The notes under the pieces: model-generated
The model's database searches: none
Told to the model about the DNA's origin: nothing
The model's input: the letters and a program-made list of their open reading frames with translations, nothing else
Translations under genes and position numbers: made by a program
Assembly: GCA_003978075.1 (NCBI GenBank)
Contig: QOAM01000116.1
Span: 1 to 25,087, forward strand
Reading direction: 5' to 3'
Origin: Thermodesulfatator sp.
Lineage (GTDB): Bacteria; Desulfobacterota; Thermodesulfobacteria; Thermodesulfobacteriales; Thermodesulfobacteriaceae
DNA: 25,087 nt
Shown here: positions 7,286 through 15,758 of the stretch, one piece after another
Numbering within the stretch: position 1 is the stretch's first letter
How the letters are laid out: each line of letters starts with the position of its first letter

Positions 7286-7294
7286 TGGTATAAA
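7286..7294 (+). promoter_or_regulatory. Candidate extended -10 promoter for kdsD
   Basis: TGGTATAAA fits the TGnTATAAT extended -10 form and needs no strong -35 box; none is seen 17 bases upstream (GTGGAG). It would leave a leader of about 70 bases before ATG 7369. A 16-base near-palindrome (TTGCTTTTAAATGCAA, 7219-7234) lies upstream and could be an operator. Confidence 0.35.
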
Positions 7295-7368
7295 CCAAAG
7301 AGGGTGAAAGCCTTGAGAAAGCCCCAAATATTTTGGATGTCCGAATTCGAGGGCCGGGTAAGGGAAGC

Positions 7369-8343
7369 ATGCATCCGGCAGAAGTAGCCCGCAGGGTTTT
7401 AAAAATTGAAAGAGAGGGATTAGCCGCGGTAGAGGCCAAGTTGGGAGAGGAGTTTGAGCAGGCGGTGCGACTGGTTTTGGAGGCCCGGGGAAGGGTGGTG
7501 GTTACCGGACTCGGGAAAAGCGGACTAATAGGGCGCAAGATCTCCGCCACGCTCTCCTCTACCGGTACGCCCTCTTTTTTCTTACATCCTGCTGAAGCCC
7601 TTCACGGAGACTTAGGAATGGTCACCGGAGAGGACGTGCTCCTGGCCATTTCCAATTCCGGCCGCACGGAGGAGGTGATCCTTATCACTCAAATCCTTAA
7701 ACGCCGGGGGGTGCCGGTGATCGCCTTCACCGGGAGGGTGCCCTCCCCCCTGGCGGATTTGGCTGATGCGGTGATTGACATCGGGGTTCCGCGTGAGGCT
7801 TGTCCCTACGGCCTGGCTCCTACGGCTAGCACTACAGCCACTCTAGCCTTGGGAGACGCCCTAGCGGTGGCTTTAGCGGAAGCGCGGGGTTTTTCCCCTG
7901 AAGACTTTCGCCGTAACCACCCGGCAGGTACTTTGGGAGAAAGGCTTAAAGTCCGAGTAGCGGAGATAATGTTAACCGGAGAGTGCCTGCCTCTCACCCG
8001 GTTGGGAACCCTCATGACCGAAGCTCTGCTAGAGATGGACCGCAAGCGGTTAGGCTGTATCCTGGTCTTGGATGGCCAAGGGTACCTGCGGGGGATCATT
8101 ACCGATGGAGACTTGCGGCGGGCCTTGGTACGCTACGGAGGCCTGGAGGGTCTCCGGGTAGAAGAAATTATGACCCCAGAGCCCAAGTGCATCGAGGCCC
8201 ATCGCCTGGCCTCCGAGGCCTTGGACCTCATGGAACGGCACCTCATTACCGTGCTCCCGGTGGTGGACAACGGAAGGCACCTGGTCGGTATCCTTCATCT
8301 CCACGACATCTTGGGTAAAGGCCGCTTCAAGTTTACCGTCTAG
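7369..8343 (+). CDS. kdsD: Arabinose-5-phosphate isomerase, KpsF/GutQ/KdsD family
   Basis: It interconverts ribulose-5-phosphate and arabinose-5-phosphate, the first step toward the Kdo sugar of lipopolysaccharide, so an outer membrane is implied. The sugar-isomerase (SIS) domain occupies about 30-165: TGLGKSGLIGRKISATL at 46-62, HPAEALHGDLGM at 73-84, AISNSGRTEEV at 93-103. The family histidine is in FRRNHPAGTLG (His184). Two CBS domains follow (about 200-258 and 265-324: EIMTPEPKCIEAHRLASEAL, HLVGILHLHDIL). Start: ATG 7369 with AAGGGA close upstream gives 324 residues, the family length; a TTG at 7333 would add 12 residues with no homology. No other Kdo gene is in the window. Confidence 0.93.
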   Translation: MHPAEVARRVLKIEREGLAAVEAKLGEEFEQAVRLVLEARGRVVVTGLGKSGLIGRKISATLSSTGTPSFFLHPAEALHGDLGMVTGEDVLLAISNSGRTEEVILITQILKRRGVPVIAFTGRVPSPLADLADAVIDIGVPREACPYGLAPTASTTATLALGDALAVALAEARGFSPEDFRRNHPAGTLGERLKVRVAEIMLTGECLPLTRLGTLMTEALLEMDRKRLGCILVLDGQGYLRGIITDGDLRRALVRYGGLEGLRVEEIMTPEPKCIEAHRLASEALDLMERHLITVLPVVDNGRHLVGILHLHDILGKGRFKFTV

Positions 8344-8430
8344 GTCCAATATCCAAAAAATATTCTCCGGAATTTAAGGCCAAGGGTAGCCTTTGAGGCA
8401 TCCCCTCACTCTGTGGGTGGCCCTTTGGGC

Positions 8431-9840
8431 CTAAAAGACAGAATAAAGGGCGCTGCTGAGGAGAGAGCCGGGGTAAAGCCCGATAAGGATCACCCCTAAC
8501 GCCGAGAGGGTCAGAGCTACCCATAAGGAGGGCGAGGGAGCCAAAGAGATCTCCCTTTCCGGATCCTTCATGTACATGAGCATAACGATGCGCAGATAAG
8601 GATAGGCCGCGATCACGCTAGCCAATACCGCCAGCACCGCCAGCCCCGTGTATCCCGCATGGACCACCGAACGGAAGAGATAAAACTTTCCTATAAAACC
8701 AGCTGTGGGAGGAATGCCGGTGAGGGAAAAGAGAAAGATGAGCATGAAAAGGGCCGGAAGAGGATAAAGCTTAGATAGCCCTTGATACTCAAAAATATCC
8801 TCTCCCACCCCGGACTCCTTCTGCAAGAGCACCACCACCCCAAAGGCCCCGATGTTCATAAAGGCATAGATGAGGAGATAAAGCATGGCCGCCGAAAGAC
8901 TCTCTTTGGTACCTGCTATAATCCCCAGAAGGATATATCCCGCGTGGGTTACCGAGGAATAGGCCAAAAGACGCTTGATATTTGTTTGGACCACGGTGAG
9001 GATGCTTCCCACAAACATGGTGAGCACAGCAAAGGGGATAAGGAGCTGGGACCAGGCGATGTGCGCCGGGGCAAAGGCCAAAAGGAAGATCCTTCCGATG
9101 GCCGCAAACCCCGCCGCCTTGGCCGCCACCGACATAAAGGCCGTGACCGGCGTAGGGGCCCCCTCATAGGCATCAGGGACCCACATGTGAAAAGGCACCA
9201 TGGCCACCTTGAACCCCAAGGCCACCAAGAAAAAGACGATAGCCATGACCACCGGAAGAGAGGTCTTTCCAGTAAGGGCATGGGCGATTTGCGGCAAGGC
9301 GATGCTTCCCGTAAGCCCATAAATCAAGGCCAAACCCATGACCAGAAAGGCCGAGGCCAGCGATCCCAAAAGGAAGTACTTGAGGGCCCCTTCTAGAGAA
9401 CGCGCATCCCGCCACCCCAGGGCGACAAGGACATAAATAGATAAGCTCATCAGCTCTAGTCCCAAATAAATGACCAAAAGATCCATGCCCGAGGCCATGA
9501 ACATCATGCCGCAAACGGCAAAGAAAAGAAGCCCGTAATATTCTCCAAAATGGAAGCGCTCTCGATCGGCGTAAACCGGGGAAATGAGAACGCTCAAAAA
9601 GAGGGAAAGCAGAAAGACCGTCTTCAGGAAAAAGCCGTACGCATCCGCATTGTAGGCAACGAAATGCATCCCCACCACCCCTCGACACAGCCACCAGGCC
9701 AGGGCAGTCCCTACCAGGGCTATCCAGAAAAAGAGGTCCTTCACCGCTATTACCCGATCGGCCAGGACCATAAAAGAAGCCAGCAAGATCAAAAAGATCT
9801 CGGGGGAGACAGCCTTCAGGTTAAGCAGGGAAAACGGCAT
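8431..9840 (-). CDS. nuoN: NADH-quinone oxidoreductase-type subunit N
   Basis: One of three antiporter-like proton-pumping subunits of the complex I membrane arm. The 469-residue protein is hydrophobic throughout, about 13-14 membrane helices. Signatures include GLELMSLSIYVLVAL (membrane Glu), FKVAMVPFHMWVPDAYEGAPTP (Lys of the broken helix and the conserved HxWxPDAY), KRLLAYSSVTHAGY and FSLTGIPPTAGF. Length and these motifs match NuoN rather than NuoL or NuoM. It is the last gene of the operon and its start overlaps the nuoM end by 20 bases. It converges on kdsD with an 87-base gap containing only weak hairpins. Confidence 0.95.
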   Translation of the reverse strand: MPFSLLNLKAVSPEIFLILLASFMVLADRVIAVKDLFFWIALVGTALAWWLCRGVVGMHFVAYNADAYGFFLKTVFLLSLFLSVLISPVYADRERFHFGEYYGLLFFAVCGMMFMASGMDLLVIYLGLELMSLSIYVLVALGWRDARSLEGALKYFLLGSLASAFLVMGLALIYGLTGSIALPQIAHALTGKTSLPVVMAIVFFLVALGFKVAMVPFHMWVPDAYEGAPTPVTAFMSVAAKAAGFAAIGRIFLLAFAPAHIAWSQLLIPFAVLTMFVGSILTVVQTNIKRLLAYSSVTHAGYILLGIIAGTKESLSAAMLYLLIYAFMNIGAFGVVVLLQKESGVGEDIFEYQGLSKLYPLPALFMLIFLFSLTGIPPTAGFIGKFYLFRSVVHAGYTGLAVLAVLASVIAAYPYLRIVMLMYMKDPEREISLAPSPSLWVALTLSALGVILIGLYPGSLLSSALYSVF

Positions 9841-11362
9841 GGAGCCCCTCCTTAATAAGCTGAGTTAAACCAGGACCGGATCCCGCCGCATGCACATGTT
9901 GCAGGAGATGTCCCACCGAAACATGCATGAAAGAGAGGAAAGGCTTGGGATAGATCCCGATCCACAGGACGAGAAGGAGCATCGGGAGAAGAGCCACCGT
10001 CTCCCGGAGATTCATTTCCGGGAGCCTAGCAATCTGGGGGTTAATTTTCTGACAGAAGACCCGCTGATAAAGCCAGAGCATGTAGCAGGCCCCTAGGATA
10101 ACCCCTGTAGCGGCAAAGGCCGTGGCCCACTTCTTGGCCTGGAAGGTCCCTAAGAGGATGAGAAATTCCCCCACAAAACCGTTGGTCCCCGGCAGACCGA
10201 TAGAGGCCATGGTGAAGACCATGAAAAAGGCGGCATAAATGGGCATTACCGAGGCTAACCCACCGTAATAAGAGATTTCTCGGCTGTGAGTGCGATCGTA
10301 AACTATACCCACACACATAAAGAGAGCCCCTGTAACCACCCCGTGGTTGATCATCTGCAAAATAGCCCCTTCCACCCCATTCCCCGTGAGGGAAAAGATC
10401 CCCAGAGTGACAAATCCCATGTGGCTCACGGAACTGTAAGCGATCAGCCGTTTGAGATCGCTCTGGGCCAAACAGGCCAAGGCCCCGTAGATAATGGCAA
10501 TGATGGAAAGGACCAGCATGGGCACCGCTAGCCCTAAAGTAGCCTTGGGGAAGAAGGAAAGAGAAAAGCGCAGGAATCCGTAGGCCCCCATCTTAATGAG
10601 AATACCGGCCAGGATGACCGAGCCCGCCGTAGGGGCTTCCGTATGGGCATCAGGCAGCCAGGTATGCACCGGCCACATAGGCACCTTTACGGCAAAAGCC
10701 GCAAAGAAGGCCAGGAAGAGAAGAATCTGCAATTTGTAAGGGAGCCCCATCTGCATAAGGGTAGGAATCTCCAGGCTCCCGGCCTTGAAGTAGATCACGA
10801 TGATACCGACCAGCATCAGGACCGAGCCCAGAAGCGTGTACAGGAAGAACTTGATGGTAGCGTAAAGCCTCCGGGGGCCACCCCAGATCCCGATAATGAG
10901 ATACATAGGGATGAGCATAGCTTCCCAGAAGACATAGAAGAGGAAGAGATCCAGGGCACAAAAGACCCCGATCATAGCCGCGGAGGTGAGAAGAAGAGAA
11001 ATGTAGAACTCTTTGACCTTTTTCGTGATGGACTCCCAAGAGATCAAGATGCAGAGCACGGTAATCAAGGCGGAAAGCAGGATGAAAAGCACACTGATCC
11101 CGTCCACCCCCAAGAAGTACTGGGCGTGCAAGGCCTTGATCCAAGAGTGTTTCTCTACAAACTGAAACCCTACAAAGTGACGGTCGAAATTAAACCAGAG
11201 GGGTAGGCTTACCGCGAGATCTCCGAGGGCTACCACCAGGGCTAGCCCCTTGATGAGCCCCTCCGCCCGCCGGGGGATGAGGCCAAGGAGAAGTGCACCA
11301 GCCACCGGCAACCAAATGATGAGGGAAAGCCAGGGAAATTCGGCTATCTTAAGCTCTATCAT
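9821..11362 (-). CDS. nuoM: NADH-quinone oxidoreductase-type subunit M
   Basis: A 513-residue antiporter-like proton channel subunit of the complex I membrane arm, about 14 membrane helices. The NuoM-specific stretch QYFLGVDGISVLFILLSALI is followed by FYVFWEAMLIPMYLIIGIWGG, where the Glu is the conserved membrane-embedded carboxylate. AVKVPMWPVHTWLPDAHTEAPT carries the broken-helix Lys. KRLIAYSSVSHMGF and SIGLPGTNGFVGEF complete the family pattern. It lies 15 bases after nuoL and overlaps nuoN by 20 bases, so the three pump genes are cotranscribed and nuoM/nuoN translation is probably coupled. Confidence 0.96.
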   Translation of the reverse strand: MIELKIAEFPWLSLIIWLPVAGALLLGLIPRRAEGLIKGLALVVALGDLAVSLPLWFNFDRHFVGFQFVEKHSWIKALHAQYFLGVDGISVLFILLSALITVLCILISWESITKKVKEFYISLLLTSAAMIGVFCALDLFLFYVFWEAMLIPMYLIIGIWGGPRRLYATIKFFLYTLLGSVLMLVGIIVIYFKAGSLEIPTLMQMGLPYKLQILLFLAFFAAFAVKVPMWPVHTWLPDAHTEAPTAGSVILAGILIKMGAYGFLRFSLSFFPKATLGLAVPMLVLSIIAIIYGALACLAQSDLKRLIAYSSVSHMGFVTLGIFSLTGNGVEGAILQMINHGVVTGALFMCVGIVYDRTHSREISYYGGLASVMPIYAAFFMVFTMASIGLPGTNGFVGEFLILLGTFQAKKWATAFAATGVILGACYMLWLYQRVFCQKINPQIARLPEMNLRETVALLPMLLLVLWIGIYPKPFLSFMHVSVGHLLQHVHAAGSGPGLTQLIKEGLHAVFPA

Positions 11363-11377
11363 CGTCCCGCTCCACCC

Positions 11378-13387
11378 TTAGAAGTAGTAATGCAAAAGTA
11401 TCATAAGCGCGAAGGCCCCCAGAGCCATAATGAGGGCGTAATGCTGCACCACCCCCGACTGAAAGCGCCTAAGACCACCCCCCACAAAGCGCACCGTCTG
11501 CGGCAGCCCGTTCACCGTCCCCTCGATGGCAAAGGTATCCACGATCAGGGCCACCACGGTGTCCGCCACCCAGAGGGTGGGCTTGACTAAAAGGTAGAGA
11601 TAAATCTCATCCCAGTACCATTTCCGGTAAAGATAGCGGTACACCACAGGGAGCCGGCGCGGAAAGAGATACTGCAGACTGGGACGTTTCACATAAGCCA
11701 ACCAGGCCGCAAAAATTCCTAAGAGCCCTGCAGCCACAGAGATGGCCATCAATCCCAGCTCCAGCGACTTTGCCGCGTGAAAGGCATGGTGCCCCAGGAC
11801 CGGGGCCATGAAGTGGGCAAAATGACTGCCCCCACCCAAAACCTCCGGAATGCCTATCCAGCCGGACACTATGGCCCCCAAGGCCAGAAGCATCAGGGGG
11901 ATGGTCATTACCTTGGGCGACTCGTGGGGCTCCCCATGGATGACCTCTCGACCTCGAAACTCCCCGTGGAAGGCCATGAAGACCACCCGGAAGGAGTAAA
12001 AGGCCGTGATAGCCGCCACCAAGGTCCCCACGAACCAGACGAATTTGCCCCACGGATACTCCGAGAAGAAGGCCGAGGCCAGGATTTCATCCTTACTGAA
12101 AAAGCCCGCAAATCCAGGAATACCGGAGATGGAAAGAGAGGCGATGAGAAAGGTCCAGTAGGTGGCCGGCATGTACTTCTTCAACCCCCCCATGTTGCGC
12201 ATATCGTTGGGATCCGGGGCGTGATGCATGGCATGAATGACACTTCCTGCCCCCAGAAAGAGCAGGGCCTTAAAGTAGGCATGGGTGAAAAGGTGAAACA
12301 TTCCCGCGGCAAAGGCCCCCACCCCACAGGCCATGAACATGTAACCCAACTGGGAAAGGGTGGAATAGGCGATCACCCGCTTGATATCGAATTGCGTAGG
12401 AGCAATGGTCGCCGCCATGAAACAGGTTATCGTCCCCGCCGCAGCAACCGCCAACATGGCCACTTCCGAAAGCTCAAAGATGGCGTGGCAACGAGAAACC
12501 ATAAAGACCCCGGCGGTCACCATGGTGGCCGCGTGAATGAGGGCCGAAACCGGAGTGGGACCCTCCATGGCGTCGGGAAGCCACACATGGAGCGGAAACT
12601 GGGCACTCTTTCCCAAGGCCCCGCAGAAAAGGAGTAAGGCAATGAGCGAGGGCACGGCCACCGGATGCCCCAGAAGATAAAGGCTCTTGCCCGCGATAAC
12701 CTCATGCACCCGCGGAAAGACCTCCTGGTAATAAAGAGAGCCAAAGTAGACAAAGACCAGAAAGACTCCCAAGGCGAAACCGAAATCTCCGAAACGGTTG
12801 ACGATAAAGGCCTTTTTAGCCGCATCCGCCGCGCTCTTTTTCTCATACCAGAAACCAATCAGGAGGTAGGAACAGAGCCCCACCGCCTCCCAGCCGAAAT
12901 AAAGCTGGAGGAAGTTGTTGGCCGAAACCAGCATAAACATGGAGAAGGTAAAGAGCGAAATGTAAGAGAAAAACCGGTAATAACCCGGATCATCCGCCAT
13001 ATAGCCGATGGAGTACACATGAATGAGAAAGGAAAGACAACTCACCATGGCCAGCATCATCACCGAGAGGGGATCTATCTGGAAGCCCACACTCACCTTA
13101 ACCGTGCTGGCCACCACCCAGGAGAAGAGATCAAAATTGGCCCACACCCCGTGGATTACATCCCAGAGGGCCTTAAGCGAGAGAAGAAAAGAGCCGAAAA
13201 CCGCCAGGCAGGGTATCCAGTGGGCCCGATCTCGGATGTACCAGCGCCCAAAAATTAAGGTGATCACCGCGGCCAGAAGAGGGAGCCCCGGGATCCAGAC
13301 CGTATAATGGAGGGCCTGAGCACTATACCGCACGGCCTCCCCACTCTGGACCAGGTGAGCCATCTGATGCAACATCTCTCCGTGCAT
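11378..13387 (-). CDS. nuoL: NADH-quinone oxidoreductase-type subunit L
   Basis: The 669-residue product is the distal proton pump and, by family knowledge, carries the long lateral helix along the membrane arm. Key motifs: FQIDPLSVMMLAMVSCLSFLIHVYSIGYM near the start, YFGWEAVGLCSYLLIGFWY with the conserved Glu, AQFPLHVWLPDAMEGPTPVSALIHAATMV, and KRVIAYSTLSQLGYMFMACG. The C-terminal extension beyond about residue 500 (YRYLYRKWYWDEIYLYLLVKP and a final hydrophobic segment) is the expected lateral-helix/last-helix region. Length is slightly over that of E. coli NuoL. It sits four bases after nuoK and 15 before nuoM. Confidence 0.96.
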   Translation of the reverse strand: MHGEMLHQMAHLVQSGEAVRYSAQALHYTVWIPGLPLLAAVITLIFGRWYIRDRAHWIPCLAVFGSFLLSLKALWDVIHGVWANFDLFSWVVASTVKVSVGFQIDPLSVMMLAMVSCLSFLIHVYSIGYMADDPGYYRFFSYISLFTFSMFMLVSANNFLQLYFGWEAVGLCSYLLIGFWYEKKSAADAAKKAFIVNRFGDFGFALGVFLVFVYFGSLYYQEVFPRVHEVIAGKSLYLLGHPVAVPSLIALLLFCGALGKSAQFPLHVWLPDAMEGPTPVSALIHAATMVTAGVFMVSRCHAIFELSEVAMLAVAAAGTITCFMAATIAPTQFDIKRVIAYSTLSQLGYMFMACGVGAFAAGMFHLFTHAYFKALLFLGAGSVIHAMHHAPDPNDMRNMGGLKKYMPATYWTFLIASLSISGIPGFAGFFSKDEILASAFFSEYPWGKFVWFVGTLVAAITAFYSFRVVFMAFHGEFRGREVIHGEPHESPKVMTIPLMLLALGAIVSGWIGIPEVLGGGSHFAHFMAPVLGHHAFHAAKSLELGLMAISVAAGLLGIFAAWLAYVKRPSLQYLFPRRLPVVYRYLYRKWYWDEIYLYLLVKPTLWVADTVVALIVDTFAIEGTVNGLPQTVRFVGGGLRRFQSGVVQHYALIMALGAFALMILLHYYF

Positions 13388-13391
13388 AACC

Positions 13392-13694
13392 CTACCCCTT
13401 TAACATGCGGACTTCGTCCATATGGACTTCACGAAAGCGCTTGTAAAGCAGGACCACCAAAGAAAGACCGATAGCGGCCTCGGCCGCAGCTACCGCAATT
13501 ACGAAAAAGACCAGGATATGTCCGGTGACATCCTGCATCTTGGTCCCCAAGGCCGCCAAGGCAACATTGGCCGCGTTGAGCATAATTTCAATGGAAAGGA
13601 GCATGATGATTACATTCCGTCGGCCCACGAACCCGAAAAGCCCTATGGCAAAAAGCGCCAGCGCTAGGTAGAGATACCAGTTTACGGGAATCAT
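13392..13694 (-). CDS. nuoK: NADH-quinone oxidoreductase-type subunit K
   Basis: A 100-residue, three-helix membrane subunit at the base of the complex I membrane arm. Both conserved membrane glutamates fall at the same positions as in E. coli NuoK: Glu36 (SIEIMLNAAN) and Glu72 (AAAEAAIGLSLVVLLY). They belong to the chain of charged residues linking quinone reduction to pumping. Length is standard. The ATG overlaps the nuoJ stop by four bases (ATGA), indicating coupled translation. Confidence 0.96.
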   Translation of the reverse strand: MIPVNWYLYLALALFAIGLFGFVGRRNVIIMLLSIEIMLNAANVALAALGTKMQDVTGHILVFFVIAVAAAEAAIGLSLVVLLYKRFREVHMDEVRMLKG

Positions 13695-14209
13695 ATAGCC
13701 CCCTCCCGAATCCTCCTCACCAAGACCACCGCTCCCAGCACCGCCACCAGAAGCAAGACCCCGGCCACCTCAAAGGCCAAGAAGTGCTCCCGAAAGAGGT
13801 GCTCTCCCAGGATCCTCGCGTGACCATATCTCAAGAGGGCCTCCGGAGTGAGCACACCGGCAGCCCGCGCCGTGCGATACCCTGAAAGCCCCGCCACACT
13901 CAACACCAAAAGACCGAAAGCGGCTATAAAGGCCCAAGGATAAGAGCTCACGAAATTGGGAAGACGCACCTCTTCCCGCAGATTGATCATGTAAACCACA
14001 AAGAGGAAGAGGACTAACACCGCCCCGGCGTACACAATGATCTGCACCACCGCCAGGAACTCCGCCTGGAGGGTCAAGAAAAGCACCGCCTGATGCAGAA
14101 ACATGACCAGCACCCAGAGTACAGCCTTCACCGCATTGCGCGAAAAGACAGCCAGCAGGGCCGAGCCCAGCATGGCGATACAGAGATATCCAAAAAGGAC
14201 CTTTTCCAT
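13691..14209 (-). CDS. nuoJ: NADH-quinone oxidoreductase-type subunit J
   Basis: A 172-residue membrane subunit with five hydrophobic segments. The conserved region FLTLQAEFLAVVQIIVYAGAVLVLFLFVVYMINL, read in two parts (LQAEFLAVVQIIVYAGAV then LVLFLFVVYMI), is diagnostic for NuoJ and includes the helix that undergoes the pi-bulge change in complex I structures. The final helix (EVAGVLLLVAVLGAVVLVRR) ends in a basic cluster. It lies three bases after nuoI and overlaps nuoK by four bases. Confidence 0.95.
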   Translation of the reverse strand: MEKVLFGYLCIAMLGSALLAVFSRNAVKAVLWVLVMFLHQAVLFLTLQAEFLAVVQIIVYAGAVLVLFLFVVYMINLREEVRLPNFVSSYPWAFIAAFGLLVLSVAGLSGYRTARAAGVLTPEALLRYGHARILGEHLFREHFLAFEVAGVLLLVAVLGAVVLVRRIREGAI

Positions 14210-14212
14210 GGC

Positions 14213-14749
14213 CTATACCCCCTCGGCCTTCCTCTTAAACACCGGCAAGCGCGTCTCAGGGATCCCCCTGGGCTTCCAGTATGGATTGAGATAAGGACGC
14301 CTCTGGCTCATGATAAATTCGTCCCAATTCTGGAGGAGCTTTTCCTTGTCAAAGTAGACCTCCTCCCGGCTTTCCCCGGCGTATTCATAAAACTCGGTAA
14401 GCACCAGGGCGTTCACCGGGCAAACTTCCTCACAGTAGCCACAGAAGACACACCGCAAGACCTCGATCTCGTAGCGCTTGACCACCATGCGGCGCGTCTC
14501 CGGATCCCTCTCGGTCTCGATATAGATGCAGCGGGAGGGACAGACCTTGGCACATCGCAAACACCCGATACAGCGTTCCCGACCGGTGTGCGGATCCCGC
14601 ACCAGGGCGTGCCGACCGCGAAAGCCCGGGGCCAGAGGCTTCTTTTCTTCCGGATACTGCACCGTAACCGGGCGACTGAACATCTTGCGCAGGGTAAGTG
14701 CCAACCCCTTCACAATCTCGGTTAGAAATACGGTTCTCGTAAGCGACAT
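14213..14749 (-). CDS. nuoI: NADH-quinone oxidoreductase-type subunit I (two [4Fe-4S] ferredoxin)
   Basis: A 178-residue peripheral-arm subunit that carries clusters N6a and N6b and passes electrons to the N2 cluster in NuoB. The two motifs are complete: Cys60, Cys63, Cys66, Cys70 (CIGCLRCAKVCP) and Cys100, Cys103, Cys106, Cys110 (CVFCGYCEEVCP). The amphipathic N-terminus (1-35) should lie on the membrane surface. In this operon there is no NuoG to hand electrons to NuoI, so the ferredoxin-like protein encoded at 18424-18909, or another soluble donor, must dock here (inference). It is 10 bases after nuoH and three before nuoJ. Confidence 0.96.
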   Translation of the reverse strand: MSLTRTVFLTEIVKGLALTLRKMFSRPVTVQYPEEKKPLAPGFRGRHALVRDPHTGRERCIGCLRCAKVCPSRCIYIETERDPETRRMVVKRYEIEVLRCVFCGYCEEVCPVNALVLTEFYEYAGESREEVYFDKEKLLQNWDEFIMSQRRPYLNPYWKPRGIPETRLPVFKRKAEGV

Positions 14750-14759
14750 GTCTCCTCTC

Positions 14760-15749
14760 CTACACCCAGAGCTTAAGGAGCCCCGTCACTAGGATGTTGG
14801 CCAGGGAAAGCGGGATAAGGATCTTCCAACCCAACCCCATCAGCTGGTCGTAACGATAGCGGGGAAGCGTAGCCCGCACCCAGATGTAAAAGAAAAGCAG
14901 GGCGTAAAGTTTCACCAAGAACCAGAAGAAGGGTATTCCGGGGACCTCAAAAGGTCCGGCCCAGCCCCCCAGAAAACAGGTTACCGCTACCGCACTCATG
15001 ACTACCATCCCGAAATACTCCGCCAAATAGAAGAGACCGAAGCGGATGCCGCTGTATTCCACAAAGTAGCCCGCCACCAGCTCGGTCTCCGCTTCCGGGA
15101 GGTCGAAGGGTACACGGTTGGTCTCCGCGATGGCTGAAACCATGAAGACAAAAAAGCCCACGATCTGGGGAATAGCGTAAATCTTAAAGGGAGTGGCGGT
15201 CTGGGCCCGCACGATCTCCGCCAAATTCATGGAGCCCGCCATGAGCATGACCCCCACCAGGGAAAGGGCCATGGCTACCTCATAACTAATGACCTGGGCC
15301 GAGGCCCTTAACCCCCCCAGAAAGGCGTAACGCGAATTGGAAGCCCAACCGGAAAGGATCACCCCGTAGGAGGAAAGAGAACTCAGGGCCAAAATGACCA
15401 AAAGCCCCACATTCACATTGGCCAGGACGAACTTGTCCCATACCGGAATGACCGAAAGACTGGTGGCCCCAGCCACCAAGGAAATAAGAGGAGCCAGGTA
15501 GAAAAGACTCCTGTCTGCCCCTAAGGGGACAATATCCTCTTTGGTGAGGAGCTTGAGCACATCCGCTATGGGCTGAAGAAGCCCCCGGGGCCCTACCCGG
15601 TTCGGCCCTATCCGCTGCTGCATGTGCCCGATGACCTTCCGCTCGGCATAAGTGGTGTAGGCTACATGTAAAAGGGCAACCACCAAAAGGACCAAGGCCT
15701 CCACCACCAGAATCAAGATCGGTAGGGCGGACTTCAGGATAGCCTCCAT
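14760..15749 (-). CDS. nuoH: NADH-quinone oxidoreductase-type subunit H
   Basis: A 329-residue, eight-helix membrane subunit that forms the quinone-chamber wall where the peripheral arm meets the membrane. Diagnostic motifs are AERKVIGHMQQRIGPNRVGP near the N-terminus and SAIAETNRVPFDLPEAETEL followed by VAGYFVEYSGIRFGLFYLAEY, a set of charged residues conserved across complex I and membrane-bound hydrogenases. WVRATLPRYRYDQLMGLGWK marks the last cytoplasmic loop. Length fits NuoH. It sits nine bases after nuoD and 10 before nuoI, the usual gene order. Confidence 0.97.
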   Translation of the reverse strand: MEAILKSALPILILVVEALVLLVVALLHVAYTTYAERKVIGHMQQRIGPNRVGPRGLLQPIADVLKLLTKEDIVPLGADRSLFYLAPLISLVAGATSLSVIPVWDKFVLANVNVGLLVILALSSLSSYGVILSGWASNSRYAFLGGLRASAQVISYEVAMALSLVGVMLMAGSMNLAEIVRAQTATPFKIYAIPQIVGFFVFMVSAIAETNRVPFDLPEAETELVAGYFVEYSGIRFGLFYLAEYFGMVVMSAVAVTCFLGGWAGPFEVPGIPFFWFLVKLYALLFFYIWVRATLPRYRYDQLMGLGWKILIPLSLANILVTGLLKLWV

Positions 15750-15758
15750 CCCCTCCTC

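Noticed and set aside
8344..8430. Terminator between kdsD and nuoN (hairpins AAGGC/GCCTT and GGCCC/GGGCC)
   Set aside because: The stems have five pairs each and no T-tract follows on either strand, so they are not enough for a terminator call.
10643..11206. 187-residue plus-strand open frame opposite nuoM, and similar long frames opposite nuoL (11777-12637, 12665-13258)
   Set aside because: They are His/Gly/Arg/Asp-rich antisense shadows of hydrophobic membrane-protein genes and show no Shine-Dalgarno or family motif.
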